Assembly (NCBI RefSeq): GCF_022539315.1
Contig: NC_066342.1
Coordinates: 13,141,402 to 13,205,401, forward strand
Source: Serinus canaria
Lineage: Eukaryota > Chordata > Aves > Passeriformes > Fringillidae
Reading direction: 5' to 3'
DNA length: 64,000 nt
Part shown: one piece after another, positions 46,278 to 57,752 of the stretch
How positions within the stretch are numbered: the stretch's first letter is position 1
Layout of the letters: each line of letters starts with the position of its first letter
The notes under the pieces: generated by a model
Databases searched by the model: none
Told to the model about the DNA's origin: nothing
What the model saw: only the letters and a program-made list of their open reading frames with translations
Made by a program: the position numbers and the translations under genes

Positions 46278-46767
46278 GATGCCAAGATGATTTTCTGCCT
46301 TTTCTTTTATATACCTTTTATATATCCTCAGTATTCTTAGCATGCATCCTTGTAATTCCTTAAGTCTGATAACTTAGCATAGCTCTAGTATTTTGTTAGG
46401 CCAGGAGACCAAACATCCTAAAGGCCTCATAGTAGGAGGCTGGAAAACCCTACACTATCTTGGGAAACCAAGGTCCTCTCTAGAACATATCCTGTAAACT
46501 AGAGATTTGGCCCATCCAGGGGGGAATTCCTCAAATGGGGGAATATCACACCATTCATCCAGGCCTCCCATTGGGGCATCCTTGTTAGATATGCAAATTT
46601 GTAAGGTCTATAAATTGTATATGCGATCTATTGAGTGGGTGCATTGTGACACATTCCACCTTGGCAAAGTGGTGCACCAGTAAGGATCCTTATTAAAATA
46701 CCGACCTAAAAAACCCTTATCCCTTAACCGTGTCTGGCTCTCAATTTTTTAATACCAGGAAAAGGCA
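46278..46767 (+). mobile_element. 3' LTR of the env-bearing class I element
   Basis: 490 bases with inverted ends TGATGCC and GGCATCA. It is preceded at about 46264-46277 by the polypurine tract AAAAGGGGGGAAA, which marks it as a 3' LTR rather than a solo one. Same family as the interrupted LTR at 10421-11939. Confidence 0.88.
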
Positions 46768-49398
46768 TCAGAACCAAAGTAACAGAATAAATCAACATGT
46801 AAGCTTTCCCCTACATTAGGTAACAATAAAATCAGACAGCTATCTAAACAACACAAAATGAATATTGATAAGCAAAAATCTGGCATGCCTGTGAAAAGAT
46901 ACAGAATTTTCTACATCACAGGAATCAGGAACGTGCATAATGTGAGGCCAAATGGAACATAACCCACCCAATTTGTACTGCTGCATTTGAATTTGTTTAC
47001 AGTCAGAGAATTGCAGGATAGTTGAGGTTGGCAGGGTAGGCTAGAGCAGATTGATCAGGACCATACCCAGGGGTTTTTTTTCAATATCTTTGAGGATGGA
47101 TACTCCACAACCTCTCTGGAAACCCTGTTTTAGTGCTTGGCCACCCTCACAAAAAAAAGAAGTGTTTCCTTAAGTCTAAGTTGCATATCCCATACTTCAG
47201 TTTGTTCCTTCTCATCCTGTCAGTGAGCACCACTGAGAAGAGTCTGTCTCTGACTTGTTTACTCCTACCAATCAGGTATTTATGCATTGCAATGGGGAAT
47301 ACTCCAGTATAGGAATCATGATTACATTTGGTAGCCTTCCATGGTATCTCATACCAGATGGAATTGCCTGAACAATGGTGTGAGCAGTGTTCTGGTTCAA
47401 TTTTCAACTTTTTTCCTCTTCCTTTCATAGCATCCAAATTTTGTATCTCTCTTATCAAGGGCATGGAATCAAGTCACTCCCTCCCTCCCCACCCTGCTGC
47501 TCCTCCCTGTCCCCATCTCAGATTAACCTTGATGAAATGGTATTGCACTGAGCCTCCAATAAACTCTGGTAAGCATTAATTTCATGTTTTACAAGGATGT
47601 AACCTTAACTCTCAGTTGTATGGAACACACATAAATGCCACTGTTTGCTTCTTCACTGTGGCTGTTGATTATGTTTTGTTGGGGAAGGGAAAAGGGAAGG
47701 GGGAGTTATGTTTTGAAAATCATGTTCCAAACATACCTATCCCAGAATCTCAAAGCCCTCCAACTCCAAACCTTCAGGTTCAGTAAAGATGCTGTAGTTT
47801 TTCTGACTGGTGCCAAGGCTGTTAGAACTTGTATGAGTTGTCAATAGCTAGCAGGAGAGCATAAGCACCAGAGCTCAGAAGCCAAGTAAATAAGCCTCTT
47901 CCACTGACCTCATTGCTCTTTTTTTGTCTCAGCCCTTTGCCACTCCGAAGACTGTGGCCATTTCAGGGAAGCTGTCATGGGATTTCCATTCTGCCGCACC
48001 CAGAGAAGCAAAGATATTCAGCAAAGGCCCCCAATGAAAGCAACTGCACATGTACTTGCCACTGCATACTTCCAGAGCATTACCAGTGGGGTGGGGGACA
48101 GCAGGCAGAAGATTGGCTTTATCTGTGGTTGCCTTCTACAGATTACTCAATCCAATCTAGGCTTCCACCTAAACTTCTGGGAAAATGCCTAGTCTCCTAA
48201 ACTAAAAGGTGCTTTCAGGTAGGGCTTGCTTAGATCCAAGTCTGGGTGTGAAGAGACTTTTGTTATGGGTATATATGCAGCAACAGCATGCATTGACAAG
48301 CAGCCTCAGACCTGTCCCATCCTCCTCCTGGCAAGCATACAAAACCCTTCCCCTTGTCAGGGGCACTGGTGCAGAGCTCACCCTGCTCTGCTCTGAACAC
48401 AAGATGCATGCTGAATATGCATTTCTTAAACTGAGAGCATCCTTCAAGTTGTTAGGAAACAATGCAGACATCGTAAGAACATGAGTGGTTAGGTTTTAGT
48501 GGACTGTTGAAATAAAAGCAAAATGGATTTTTGTCTCTGTTTTGTAATGTGCGATGTCCTGGTGCTGCTGTCGAGTTCCCACTGACAAACTTTGCTGAGT
48601 TCTGGAATTCACCCAGTCCCCTTTTGGCTTCTGAAACACTTTGTGCAAGTACCTAGGATCCATTAGGGGGGACTGTGAGTTGCATGAGCAGTAAAGGTAT
48701 GAAGGAAAGGATAGAAATGCTTTTTAAAGACTGAAAAGTGAATAAAGAAATGCATTAGAGAAACATCAAAATGTCCATTTCTGACAGGCCTTTGTTTTTA
48801 TTTTGGGGAGGGCTTGAAATGTGCTTGGCCTTCCTAAGGAAAGTTGGGGTCCTGCAGAATAAACTTCTAATCTCAGGCAGTTTATTGTTTTCCATCACTG
48901 CTTTCCTGATACCGCTGCAGTGGATTGCAAAGCATTTCACAGATGCCAAGCCCCTGTGATTTAACCATTTTGCCTGACAGTCTGCAAGCAAATAGGTTAA
49001 TTTTCAATAAAGGTCATAAGTTAAAGACAAGCAGGAGAGCTATAAAATAAAAACGTATGCTATCTGAAACACTGTGAAAGCACCAATATAGAGCAGATAT
49101 TGGCAATGCAATGTAAACATTGGATGCAAGCCCAGTAACAAAGCTAGAAAAGCAGCATTTTGGTTGGCACAGCTCTGGAAATGCACTTGCAGGCCACTCT
49201 GTGCAGACCCAGCTTGCTTTTCTCATTCAGCTTTCCCAGGAGTAGCCCACATATGACAGCTGAAAGACCCTGGTGGGCATCCTGGTTAACAGCCCACATT
49301 TTGATTGGGGATGCTCATTTGCAAAGTTTAGAGTTTATTTAATGTTTGTTCTAGAAGTCCTTTGCTGCTGTAGTATATGATAGAGATAATTCATGCTT
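46768..49398. other. Mostly unassigned sequence with one CR1 piece
   Basis: Apart from the CR1 fragment at 46990-47290, nothing is recognised. Open frames at 47913-48200 and 48209-48484 have no family features. Confidence 0.45.
46990..47290 (-). mobile_element. CR1-like 3' fragment, old
   Basis: The plus strand contains GTTGAGGTTGGCAGGG, CCACAACCTCTCTGGAAACC, TGCTTGGCCACCCTCACA and TCCTTCTCATCCTGTCA, a diverged reverse CR1 3' UTR. Confidence 0.7.
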
Positions 49399-49995
49399 TG
49401 TAACTATATAAAAATTATAAAGATCCAACCATGCCTCTGACCCCCATGGCCAGAAGCAGGGCTTTCCTTTCTATTCAAAAGATTTCCCAGACTCGCCCAG
49501 ATAAAATCATGACTATTAACGAATGAATGAGTCCTTCCTGGGCGATCATGGACCATTTCCCAGGAATGTCCAGAACATTCACAGAACAGCACCTGGAAGA
49601 GATTACATTGAGGACTGCAACGTCCTGGCTACAACTGAAAAGAAGACTTTCTTGAGGAGCCCAGACAGCCATCCAAACCTATGGACTGACTTTTGTATGG
49701 GACTGAATCTGTATAGTTCCTGTTATACATATGTAGGGACTTACAGAAATCTTAGGTCATTTCTGCTTCAGGCAGAATAAACTGTATATAAGCTGGTTAC
49801 CTGGAGCAGTTGGTGTGAAACTCTGGGGAGACGCTGACACTACTTCAGTTTGAACCAGGTTCACCCAGCGTCAAAGTCTGGGGTTGACGCTGTCTTGGCT
49901 GTGGCAGTTTTATAATATTCTATTTTTTGGTTGTCGATCTAATAAATTTATAATTTTTTTAAAAAATTTGGCTGCCAATTTGATCATTTACAACA
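49399..49995 (+). mobile_element. LTR (family ending ATTTACAACA)
   Basis: 597 bases, homologous to 53900-54500: TATAAAAATTATAAAG, CCTCTGACC, CTGCCTCAGGCA-like text, GGTTCACCCAGCG, TTGACGCTGTCT and a final TGATCATTTACAACA. A few internal bases (AATTCATGCTT) precede it, as in the other copy. Confidence 0.72.
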
Positions 49996-51175
49996 CTGTT
50001 TATTAAGAGTTAGGCACTATTAGTATTTGGACTCAGTTTCAAAAGTTCAGTGTAGAATTATTAACTGTCCTTGGTTTGTAGAAAAATATTGGTGCATTTT
50101 AAGTTTTATCTCTCAGAATGAATGGTATTTATGTCTGCTGTGTTTCACTTGGGATTAATGACACTGTGCTTTCTGAAATTGCTTCAGTCCCTGGGTGCTT
50201 AAGTGATTTCCCAATTTTGGTAGTATCACTTACTGTTCATATTTTGGATGAAAACAGAGCCTCCTCCCTGGAAGGGAAATTCAAATTGTAACTGCTTGGC
50301 AGTGGTAGTTTGTGACCAAGAAATGATCTGGCAGGAACAGAGGGCAAGAAGGCCCAACTGCAGAAGGGGTTAAACTGGCTGGAAACAGGGATGCCAGAGA
50401 CAGGAAGACTCTCTGAAAGGGAATGGAATTTTCCTTGGTGATGAGATAAGGAGGAGCCAAAGCATTGCTTGTAGTAGTCCTGGAATGGGAGCACTCTGGG
50501 GTCCAAGCTCAGGTGGTTAAGAAGGATGAAAGTTTGACAAGAAAGTTTAACAGATATCTATGCTTGGCAGAAAGATCTTTGAATGTAGAATCTGAGAATG
50601 AAATAGAGATGGAAGCAAGTTTTGATATGGAAGAATAATAGATGTGTAAATTGAGGTTTACTGAGCCAGTCTTGCTGGACAACTAAGAAGGCAACGGTTA
50701 TGTGGAGTTGGAAAGAGGTTTTATAACTTAGGGCAGAGGATAGGCTGACCACAAACAAAAGGATGTTTTTACCAAGCAGAAAGATACCAAAGGCAAACAA
50801 GATGTCGATGGGGCAAGTAGAAAAAAGGTCTAAGAATTTTCCACTGCAAGAAATCTGAAAAACAACTTTAAGCTTAAACTGTAACATACTAACTCATGTG
50901 ACTGGATAGTATTAACCATAATATGGTAATGATAGTAGTTATGATAGCCTGTAGGTAAAAGGCTCTGTCACCCACGACCCTGGACTGCTGTAACATCTTG
51001 GATACAATAAACTGCATTTTGAAGAGCTGCCTGAAGTCCCACATCTCTCGCTATGGCTTTTACTAGGTGCCACCTTTGGGCAGCAGAGTTGGGCCACAGG
51101 ATGCACCCACTGGTTGGACTGAATTGTCCCATGCAACTGCTCATAGGATTGGTACTGGAACAAGGTGATATAGGT
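49996..51175. other. Unassigned, with LTR-like 3' end near 51000
   Basis: ACAATAAACTGCATTTTGAA at 51004-51023 looks like a poly(A) signal followed by U5-like text, so the right part may be a degraded LTR. No termini or coding sequence were found. Confidence 0.35.
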
Positions 51176-51721
51176 GGTGCATTTGACACTGTCCTGCATG
51201 ACATCCTTGTCTCTAAACCGGATAGACATGGATTTGACAGATGGATCACTTGGCAGATAAGGAATTGGCTGAATGGTCACACTCAAACAGTTGCAGTCAA
51301 TGGCTCAACATTCATGTGGAGACCAGTGACAAGTGGCGTCCTTCTGGGGTCAGTATTGGGACTGATGCTGTTTAACATCTTTGTTGGCGACAGTGTGATC
51401 AAGTGCACCCTCAACAAGTTTGCAGATGACACCAAGCTGTATGCTGCAGTCAACATGCTGGGGGGAAGGGATGCCATCCAGAAGGACCTCAACAGGCTTG
51501 AGAAGTGGGCCTGTGCAAACCTCATGAGGTTCAATAAGACCAAGTGTAAGGTCCCGTACCTGAGTCAGGGCAATCCCAAGCACAAATACAGCCTAGGTGG
51601 AGAATGGATTCAGGAGAAGGACTTGGGGGTATTGATGGACGTGAAGCCCAATGTGAGTTGGCAGTGTATGCTCAGAATCCAGAAAGCCAACTGTATCCTG
51701 GACTGCATCAAAAGAAAGTGA
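51176..51721 (+). mobile_element. CR1 LINE fragment, RT region (first piece)
   Basis: Open translation across the RT fingers and palm: AFDTVLHDILVSKPDRHGFD, WRPVTSGVLLGSVLGLMLFN, TLNKFADDTKLYAAVNMLGG (catalytic FADD intact) and EKWACANLMRFNKTKCKVPY. The same CR1 resumes at 53431 and 54735 after ERV insertions. Confidence 0.92.
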
Positions 51722-53430
51722 ATATAGATAAAAGTAGGAGCAGGACCTAGAGAAAGAAACAGAGGGTAGGAAGACAACTGAGTTATTGCTGTCTTTAAAA
51801 ATCAAACAGCTGCAAAAACAAGTACAGGAAGAAAAGTAAAAAACACAAAAGTCATGAGAACAGGTCAAAATTATGCTTTTACAGATTACTCATTCCCCTA
51901 AAATCCTACAGATTAGGAAAGTAGTGGTGTCCCCTGAAGATTGGGATGGAGATAACTGGGGTGATTCTGATGACAGCAAACCAGAACTGGCACTCAACCT
52001 GGGATTCTACACATCCTGAATTGAACTTGGCTTAAAATCAAGTGGGGGGAACCTCCCCAAATGACCACCAGAGACCCCCAGAGGCCTACACAGGTACAGT
52101 GACATGTATTACATAAGATTGCACAAGCTAAACAATTATGCAATAGTAGGTGGTGACTATTTATTAGATAGGCGGGTTTATGCAGATTTCAATGCATTAA
52201 TTCTTTCACTGCTTGCTGAAATTCTGGAAAACTTCCACTTTGCACCCTGTGCAGAATAAGCAATGTCTCCTTTCTAAACCTGACTCTTTGTCTGTGTTAA
52301 GAGAGTTCCAAAAATTCAGTAACAATGGGAAACCTTGAATTGGAAAGTAAAGAAATCCCCAGTTTGGAGAAGCAAAGATTGGCAATCATTGCTATATAAA
52401 GCCAGGAAAACACCTTTCAAGATGGGATGGGCAAAAGCTCATGCAAATGATAATCAACCAGCTACAAAGTGGAATCTAAAGGCAGATGAGCTAATTAAAA
52501 TTAGGAAAATCATCTTAAATCCTGAGTGGTATTGATTGGGAGAATGGTTACATCAAAACCTAGGCCACACACATAAAGAAGCACTTTATTTTTCTCCACA
52601 GAGTAAAGAAATAGAAACAAAATATAGAAATATAAAAACAAATATAAACAGAAAGAACTTGTTAAACTATTCTTACGGAATGTCCCCAGCATAGACTGAA
52701 ATTAAGAGCAGATCACCCTGCTAAAGCACCACATCTACATATCAACAAAGGGGAAATGTTATGGTATATATGGCAAATTGATTATTAAATCCTCTGTGGG
52801 ATATCAATACATCCTCAGAGGAGTGGTAGTCTCTAGCTTGCTTATGGTGACAGTGTCAGAAAGAAAATCAGTGAAATATAGTGCAAGGGCTATAATTTTG
52901 GTTTGCAAATTAATTATTCCTGATGTTATCCAAATTGATAATGGCTCACATTTTTTGTGTAAGGAAGTGCAAGACTGGGCAAAACAAGAAGTTAAATGGG
53001 TATTCTATACCCCATACTACCCTCAATCAAATGGGATGGTAGAAAGCGCTAATGGCTTATTGAAAAAGAATCTCAAACCACACTAAGGTCAATGAGATAT
53101 GAGACTTCCCAGAGTGCTCCATCAATTAAATAATCAATACAGGCCTATTGGAAGCCCTGTAAGCAGAGCATTTTCTGTAAAAAATGAGCTTAGCACTCCA
53201 CTTACTGGGAAAAGATAATATACAACAACATTACAGACAAGACAGGCTGTGATGTTCAATCTACTATGCATCAGTACTGTACCTATGACTTTAACTAAAC
53301 CTTGTGGACCACTTGTCAGGGAAGCTACCAACAGCACTGATGCAAAATGCAAAATGACTGCATGGTGGATTTTTCCTTTTTTTTAATGGGCTAATTTGTT
53401 TGGACTCTCCCTACCAAAACAAGTTTATTC
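51722..53430 (+). mobile_element. ERV fragment with RNase H end and integrase, inside CR1
   Basis: Inserted between CR1 text ending ATCAAAAGAAAG and CR1 text starting CTCTCATGAGACCCC. The left 600 bases are unassigned. RNase H C-terminal text (KMGWAKAHANDNQPATKWNL) lies at about 52420-52490. No LTR was recognised at either border. Confidence 0.7.
52335..53085 (+). pseudogene. Retroviral integrase fragment
   Basis: After the RNase H end, WLHQNLGHTHKEALYFSPQ is the zinc-binding N-terminal region. The core reads VIQIDNGSHFLCKEVQDWAK and YTPYYPQSNGMVESANGLLK, keeping the second Asp and the catalytic Glu. The frame 52778-53086 is open; the rest has stops. The class is unclear. Confidence 0.82.
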
Positions 53431-53500
53431 TGCTCTCATGAGACCCCACCTGGAGTACTGGGTCCAGCTCTGGGGTCGTCAGTACAGGAAAGTTATTCCT
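53431..53500 (+). mobile_element. CR1 LINE fragment (second piece)
   Basis: CTCTCATGAGACCCCACCTG and GAGTACTGGGTCCAGCTCTG directly continue the CR1 consensus from the piece ending at 51721. Confidence 0.85.
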
Positions 53501-53899
53501 TGAGTTGAAGTTGTTACTGAACAAGTTATATTTCTTTAAGAAGTCTATGCAGCAGTCGGGGAAGATGTTGGAAAATTCTTTTAACTTTAGACAAGTGTAT
53601 GATCTCCATATTCATGGTTAATGCTTAGTTTTGTGCCATCCAGTGCTTAGTACAAATGCCAGAGATTATTACAGCCTTGTGTTAACTCCCTATATCTATG
53701 ACTAAAAAGTCTTGAGCCAGCTAATGCTTCCTTGTTTACTTCTATTAGTGATTAATATGTACTAGCTGATATCTTAACTTTGAGAATGGGATTGTGTGTC
53801 AGAGCAAAGAATGATAAAAGAATTACGTTATGACCTGACCACATATTTGAGATAGTCTTGTAATATATATTATAAAGTAATTCATGCTTAAGGGGAGAA
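53501..53899 (+). mobile_element. Internal 3' remnant of an ERV before its LTR
   Basis: No coding motif recognised. It ends in the purine run AGGGGAGAA (53891-53899), a polypurine tract directly before the LTR. Confidence 0.5.
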
Positions 53900-54500
53900 T
53901 GTATCAAATAAAAATTGTAAAAGGAATCTAACATCCAAGGAGCCTCTGACCATGAGCAACCTGGAGACAGTTTACCACATTGGAATTACAAAACTCCTGG
54001 TGGCAGCAGAAGAGCAATGCCTAGTTTACTAATAAAAGAATGTGGCCGGGGCGGAGATGGGCTTCCTCCGGAGCCATCAGGGAACACCCAAGGGCGATCA
54101 TCACTTGATAGATATCATTGATCAAGATAACCTAAGTCGCCAAGAAACATCCATCTAAATACATGACTTCCCTTGACACGATCAGCGCCTGCCACTACTA
54201 AGGAAACAGCAGTTGTCCAGCCCTGCACAGTGAAAGAAACTTTCATACATATGCGGGGTTACAAAAGAAATCGGGCCACCTCTGCCTCAGGCATAAAAAG
54301 CTGCATAAAACAGTCCCGCTGGAAACGGCATCCGTGAACAGAGGGCTATTCGATGCGATAGAGGTCGGATTTAGGTTCACCCAGCGCCTATCCCGGGCTT
54401 GACACTGTCTCTGACTGTGGTTTTTGAGGACCGTATTTGTTTGCAAAAATAAAATCTTTCACATTTATTAATTTGGCTTCCTTGTTGATCGTTTATAACA
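53900..54500 (+). mobile_element. 3' LTR (TGTATCAA...TTTATAACA)
   Basis: 601 bases after a polypurine tract, homologous to 49399-49995. Contains AAAATAAAATCTTTCAC near the end and closes with TTGATCGTTTATAACA. It interrupts the plus-strand CR1, which resumes downstream. Confidence 0.8.
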
Positions 54501-54734
54501 GTCTCAAGGAGAAAAGATTTATCAGATCTGAAATCATATCCAAATAAGTCCACACAAATAATTAGCATACATTCATGTATTCAGGAAATGTGATTAATAT
54601 GTATTAGTTTCAGGAATATAAGGTGGTCTATTAGGTTACTCGGCATGTATGCTTTGAGGATAAATTCCCACACATCCAGCACTGCTAATTAATGTTGACT
54701 TTCTAACCTAGCAAATTGGTTGGAGAGTTTATTT

Positions 54735-54898
54735 CATGGTTTTCAGTCCAGAGGAGGGCCATAAACATGATTAGAGGGATGGAACACCTCTCCTATGAGG
54801 AAAAGCTGACATAATTTGGTTTGTTCAGCCTGCAGAAGAGAAGGCTCTGAGGAGATCTTATTGCAGCCTTTCAGTATATGAAGGGGGCTGTTGGGGGT
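54735..54898 (+). mobile_element. CR1 LINE fragment (third piece)
   Basis: CAGAGGAGGGCCATAAACAT, AACACCTCTCCTATGAGGAA and CAGCCTGCAGAAGAGAAGGC match the CR1 segment downstream of the second piece. It is cut at 54898 by an LTR. Confidence 0.85.
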
Positions 54899-56374
54899 CA
54901 GGATTTTTCCTTCTGTTTCTTTCCCTCATGGAACTTTGTCCCATATGTTACTAGGAAACAATAACTACCAATACTTAAGAAAACAAAGATGTAGCTGAGT
55001 GTCACAACATTCCATTCCCCTGGCTGGGGGTGGATTGCAAGTGATAACGCAGGAGAAAAGGTAAGTGGGCTACCCTGGAAGTTTTGGGGCTGGGGTTTTG
55101 GTCAGTCCGGTTTAGGGGTTCTGAAGACGAAGGAGCTGTCTGCCTGCTTCCCTGTTGCCTGGCTGCTCAGAGCTCAGAACCAACGCATGTGGTGCCAAAA
55201 CACTGGGATTGGCTCATGCCAGACCCTCTGCCCACAACGTGTTGCCATGGCCACTTCTGCGTGTTGGACTCTGAGATCCCAGTCTGCTGTGGTTTTCCTG
55301 CACTGCAAATCTGCTTAATTCTTTCCTTTGTTAACCAGCTGTTTGGGGTGGGGTCCGGAGCAGACGTGTGGGGTGTCCCCATACAGGCCACCTTTGCACA
55401 GTAGCTCATCAACCGTGACCAGCTGCCACCTGTGACTTCCCATCTCGGCCAAGCTGCCATTAACCGCGTGGTCTCTGAGCTCGCCCTGAGGACCCCCTGC
55501 AGCTGCAGGGGAATTATCACACCTGCCCTTCCCAGCAGAAGCCCAGCAGCGCCCATGCTGGCTGTGACCATAGTGACACCAAAGGGGAAATTACTTAAAG
55601 AGCAAGAAAGACTGTTTATTGGGTTTTCTGTTTGTTTGTCATTGCCCCCGTTGTTGTAGTTTGCCTTGTTATACACATACATACTAATAAAGAACTCTTA
55701 TTCCTTTTCCTGTATCTTTGCCTGAAAACCCCTGTCTTAGGTTGCAATGTAAGATGTAACCAAAAGTATGTATTCTATTACCATCTGTTAAAACCGGGTG
55801 GAGCAGTGATCTTTATCTCTTCCATGACCCATCCTCCCTCCAGGAGGATATCCTCTTTTAATTGGCCATTGAGTCTCATTGCATGACTTATAAAATTACA
55901 TCATCCCATTGTGAGATACTCCATCCAGGGGGAGGAGCCAAGCATTACTACCTGGATATAATCTGAGAATTGGAACACCACAGTCAGCCTTTTCCCCACT
56001 GGATTCCCAGGGGAAGGCCAGACCCTTCTACACCACCACTGGACCTTCAGAGGAAAACTACACCCTTCTACAGGATCACTGCTTCAACTGAACCACATCT
56101 GTCGCTCCAAGAGGACTGCAGCCGCCACTTAATTGGACTGCTACCAACATTCTGACCAACAGGGTGTCGGGTTGTATTCTCACTCTGTCAGTGTTTTTGT
56201 ACTATTGCATTTATTTTAATTTCCCATTAAATTATATTTCTGACTTGGGCTCTCCCACCAGTTTGCTTTCAAACTAGTACAACCCCTAATTTCAAAGTTG
56301 TAATAATTCAGAGGGAAGGGGGTCATATTCTCGATTCCAAGAGAAGTTCCCACCTCCCTTGGCAGACACCTGAT
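54899..56374 (+). mobile_element. 5' LTR of the plus ERVL provirus, split
   Basis: Begins TGTTGGGGGTCAGGATTTTT and reaches R/U5 text ATAAAGAACTCTTATTCC and TTTGCCTGAAAACCCC at 55732. It resumes at 56282 (ACCCCTAATTTCAAAG...GCAGACACCTGATC) just before the primer-binding site. The 5' third is only weakly recognised. Confidence 0.65.
55733..56281 (+). mobile_element. Solo ERVL-family LTR nested in the 5' LTR
   Basis: 549 bases, TGTCTTAGGTTGCAATG to CTAGTACA, flanked by perfect ACCCC at 55728-55732 and 56282-56286 (5 bp, as in ERVL). Related to 11087-11790 in reverse orientation (ATCATCCCATTGTGAGAT). Confidence 0.88.
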
Positions 56375-56376
56375 CT

Positions 56377-56394
56377 TGGCACCCAATGTGAGGC
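56377..56394 (+). promoter_or_regulatory. Primer-binding site of the plus ERVL provirus
   Basis: TGGCACCCAATGTGAGGC, one base different from the site of the minus copy; tRNA-Lys(CTT)-like. Confidence 0.65.
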
Positions 56395-56458
56395 CTGAGG
56401 ACATTTAGAGGAAAGGGTGAAAAAGGAACAATAGTTCCTACGTAAACTAATATTTTGT

Positions 56459-56912
56459 GTGCTAAATATAGAAACCTTGTTGGGCAGCACCATGTGGTCT
56501 AGCTTACCCTGGTTCAGGTTGCACATGGTTGTGGCTATATTTTTCTCATTTGCAGCTCCTTATCTAAACATGGGTCCTATGACTAAGGCTACTGTGGCTG
56601 TTATCCAGTTTGCACTTGGGTCAATAGGGCAAGGAATTCATGGATTTTAACTTCATCTGGAAGGCAGGCACATGGATACAGGGCTATCACACATTCAGTG
56701 TATGTTTTTGGGGCTACATTAATAATGGTACCTATTGTGAGAAAGTAACACTGGGGGAAGGTTTTCCCAACCCTTCACCCAGTTTTCTGAGCCTACCCAA
56801 CCAGCTTTTGAAGGGTTCAGATCTTCTCTAGATGCTAACAATATTGTACAGTGGCTGGTGTTGCTGATAGGCCTATTCTATTTAGCATACAGAGGTAAAG
56901 TGAGATTGCCAT
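56459..56912 (+). pseudogene. ERVL membrane-like leader (plus copy)
   Basis: Counterpart of 24241-24860. First frame: MLNIETLLGSTMWSSLPWFR, hydrophobic HMVVAIFFSFAAPYLN. Second frame: CFWGYINNGTYCEKVTLGEG, and, in another frame after an indel, IVQWLVLLIGLFYLAYRGK. Both copies keep the signal-like start, the NGT site between Cys residues and the second hydrophobic helix with a basic stop. It is cut by the LTR at 56920. Confidence 0.6.
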
Positions 56913-56919
56913 GGGTAAT

Positions 56920-57269
56920 TGTGGCAGCAGCTCTCTGGCCACCGAGAGAAACTCAACTTTCCCAGGCATCGTCCTGGGAAAGGCTGTGAGAAAATCAGAG
57001 AAAAGAATGAGAAACAATTCTTATCTTAACTTGCTGCACCTGTTGTTGTGAACATGTGGAATGTGTTATGGAGATTTCTTTAACAAAGGGTGGTTTCCTA
57101 ATCAGCCAATGGTGGTGGTGTTTTAATTAAAGAACCAATCAAGTACACGTGTATCATAGCAGTCTATAAAAGCAATGGGTTTTTTAATAAAGATTTTTAT
57201 TGATCAGGCTTCTGTGAATCATGGAGTCAATGCTAATTATTACCCCACCGGGGGTCTGCTGCGATGGCA
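56920..57269 (+). mobile_element. Solo LTR between ERVL leader and gag
   Basis: 350 bases, TGTGGCAGCAGCTCTC to ...GCGATGGCA, with perfect 6-bp duplication GGTAAT (56914-56919, 57270-57275). Contains TTAATAAAGATTTT. Same family as 21147-21495. Confidence 0.9.
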
Positions 57270-57310
57270 GGTAATGACTCTAACTGCTGCCCCAGATCCT
57301 GATGCCACCC

Positions 57311-57748
57311 TGATGCCTTGGGTTTTAGCTTTTATAATTTTGAGATTCTCTGCTGCCTGGTATATAACTCTGAAACATCATATTAGGTGTTAGTAGGTTC
57401 TCTTCACAGTCTAGTTAGACAAAAAAATCCCTTCCCAGCTAAAGAATCCAGGACAGCCATAACCCAAAAAGCATAAACAATGGCGAAGAGAAGGGGGCAA
57501 GCCAGGGGGTTGAGACTTCATGACCTGGAGCTGTAATTGGACAATTGAACCCAATATGTGGATGAACCAAAACTTATAAAGGTGTAAAAACTTGTGACTG
57601 GGATCCATCTTGGATTCAACCTGTGTGTAGCCCTGGCCAGGCTCTTGTGCTGCCCGAGGTGTATCCTTTTAAGGCCTTTCAATAAATACCTATTTTGTTC
57701 ATTTAGCTCTGTCTAGTCTCTGTTCCAGACCAGCCTTTCTAGGCATCA
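57311..57748 (+). mobile_element. Solo LTR (TGATGCC...GGCATCA)
   Basis: 438 bases with inverted ends TGATGCC and GGCATCA, TATAAAGG near 57576 and TCAATAAATACC near 57680. ACCC on both sides (57307-57310, 57749-57752) gives a 4-bp class I duplication. The body differs from the other TGATGCC family. Confidence 0.8.
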
Positions 57749-57752
57749 ACCC

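Noticed and set aside
55167..55682. Minus-strand frame of 171 codons
   Set aside because: It lies in the 5' LTR of the plus ERVL provirus and has no recognisable domain.
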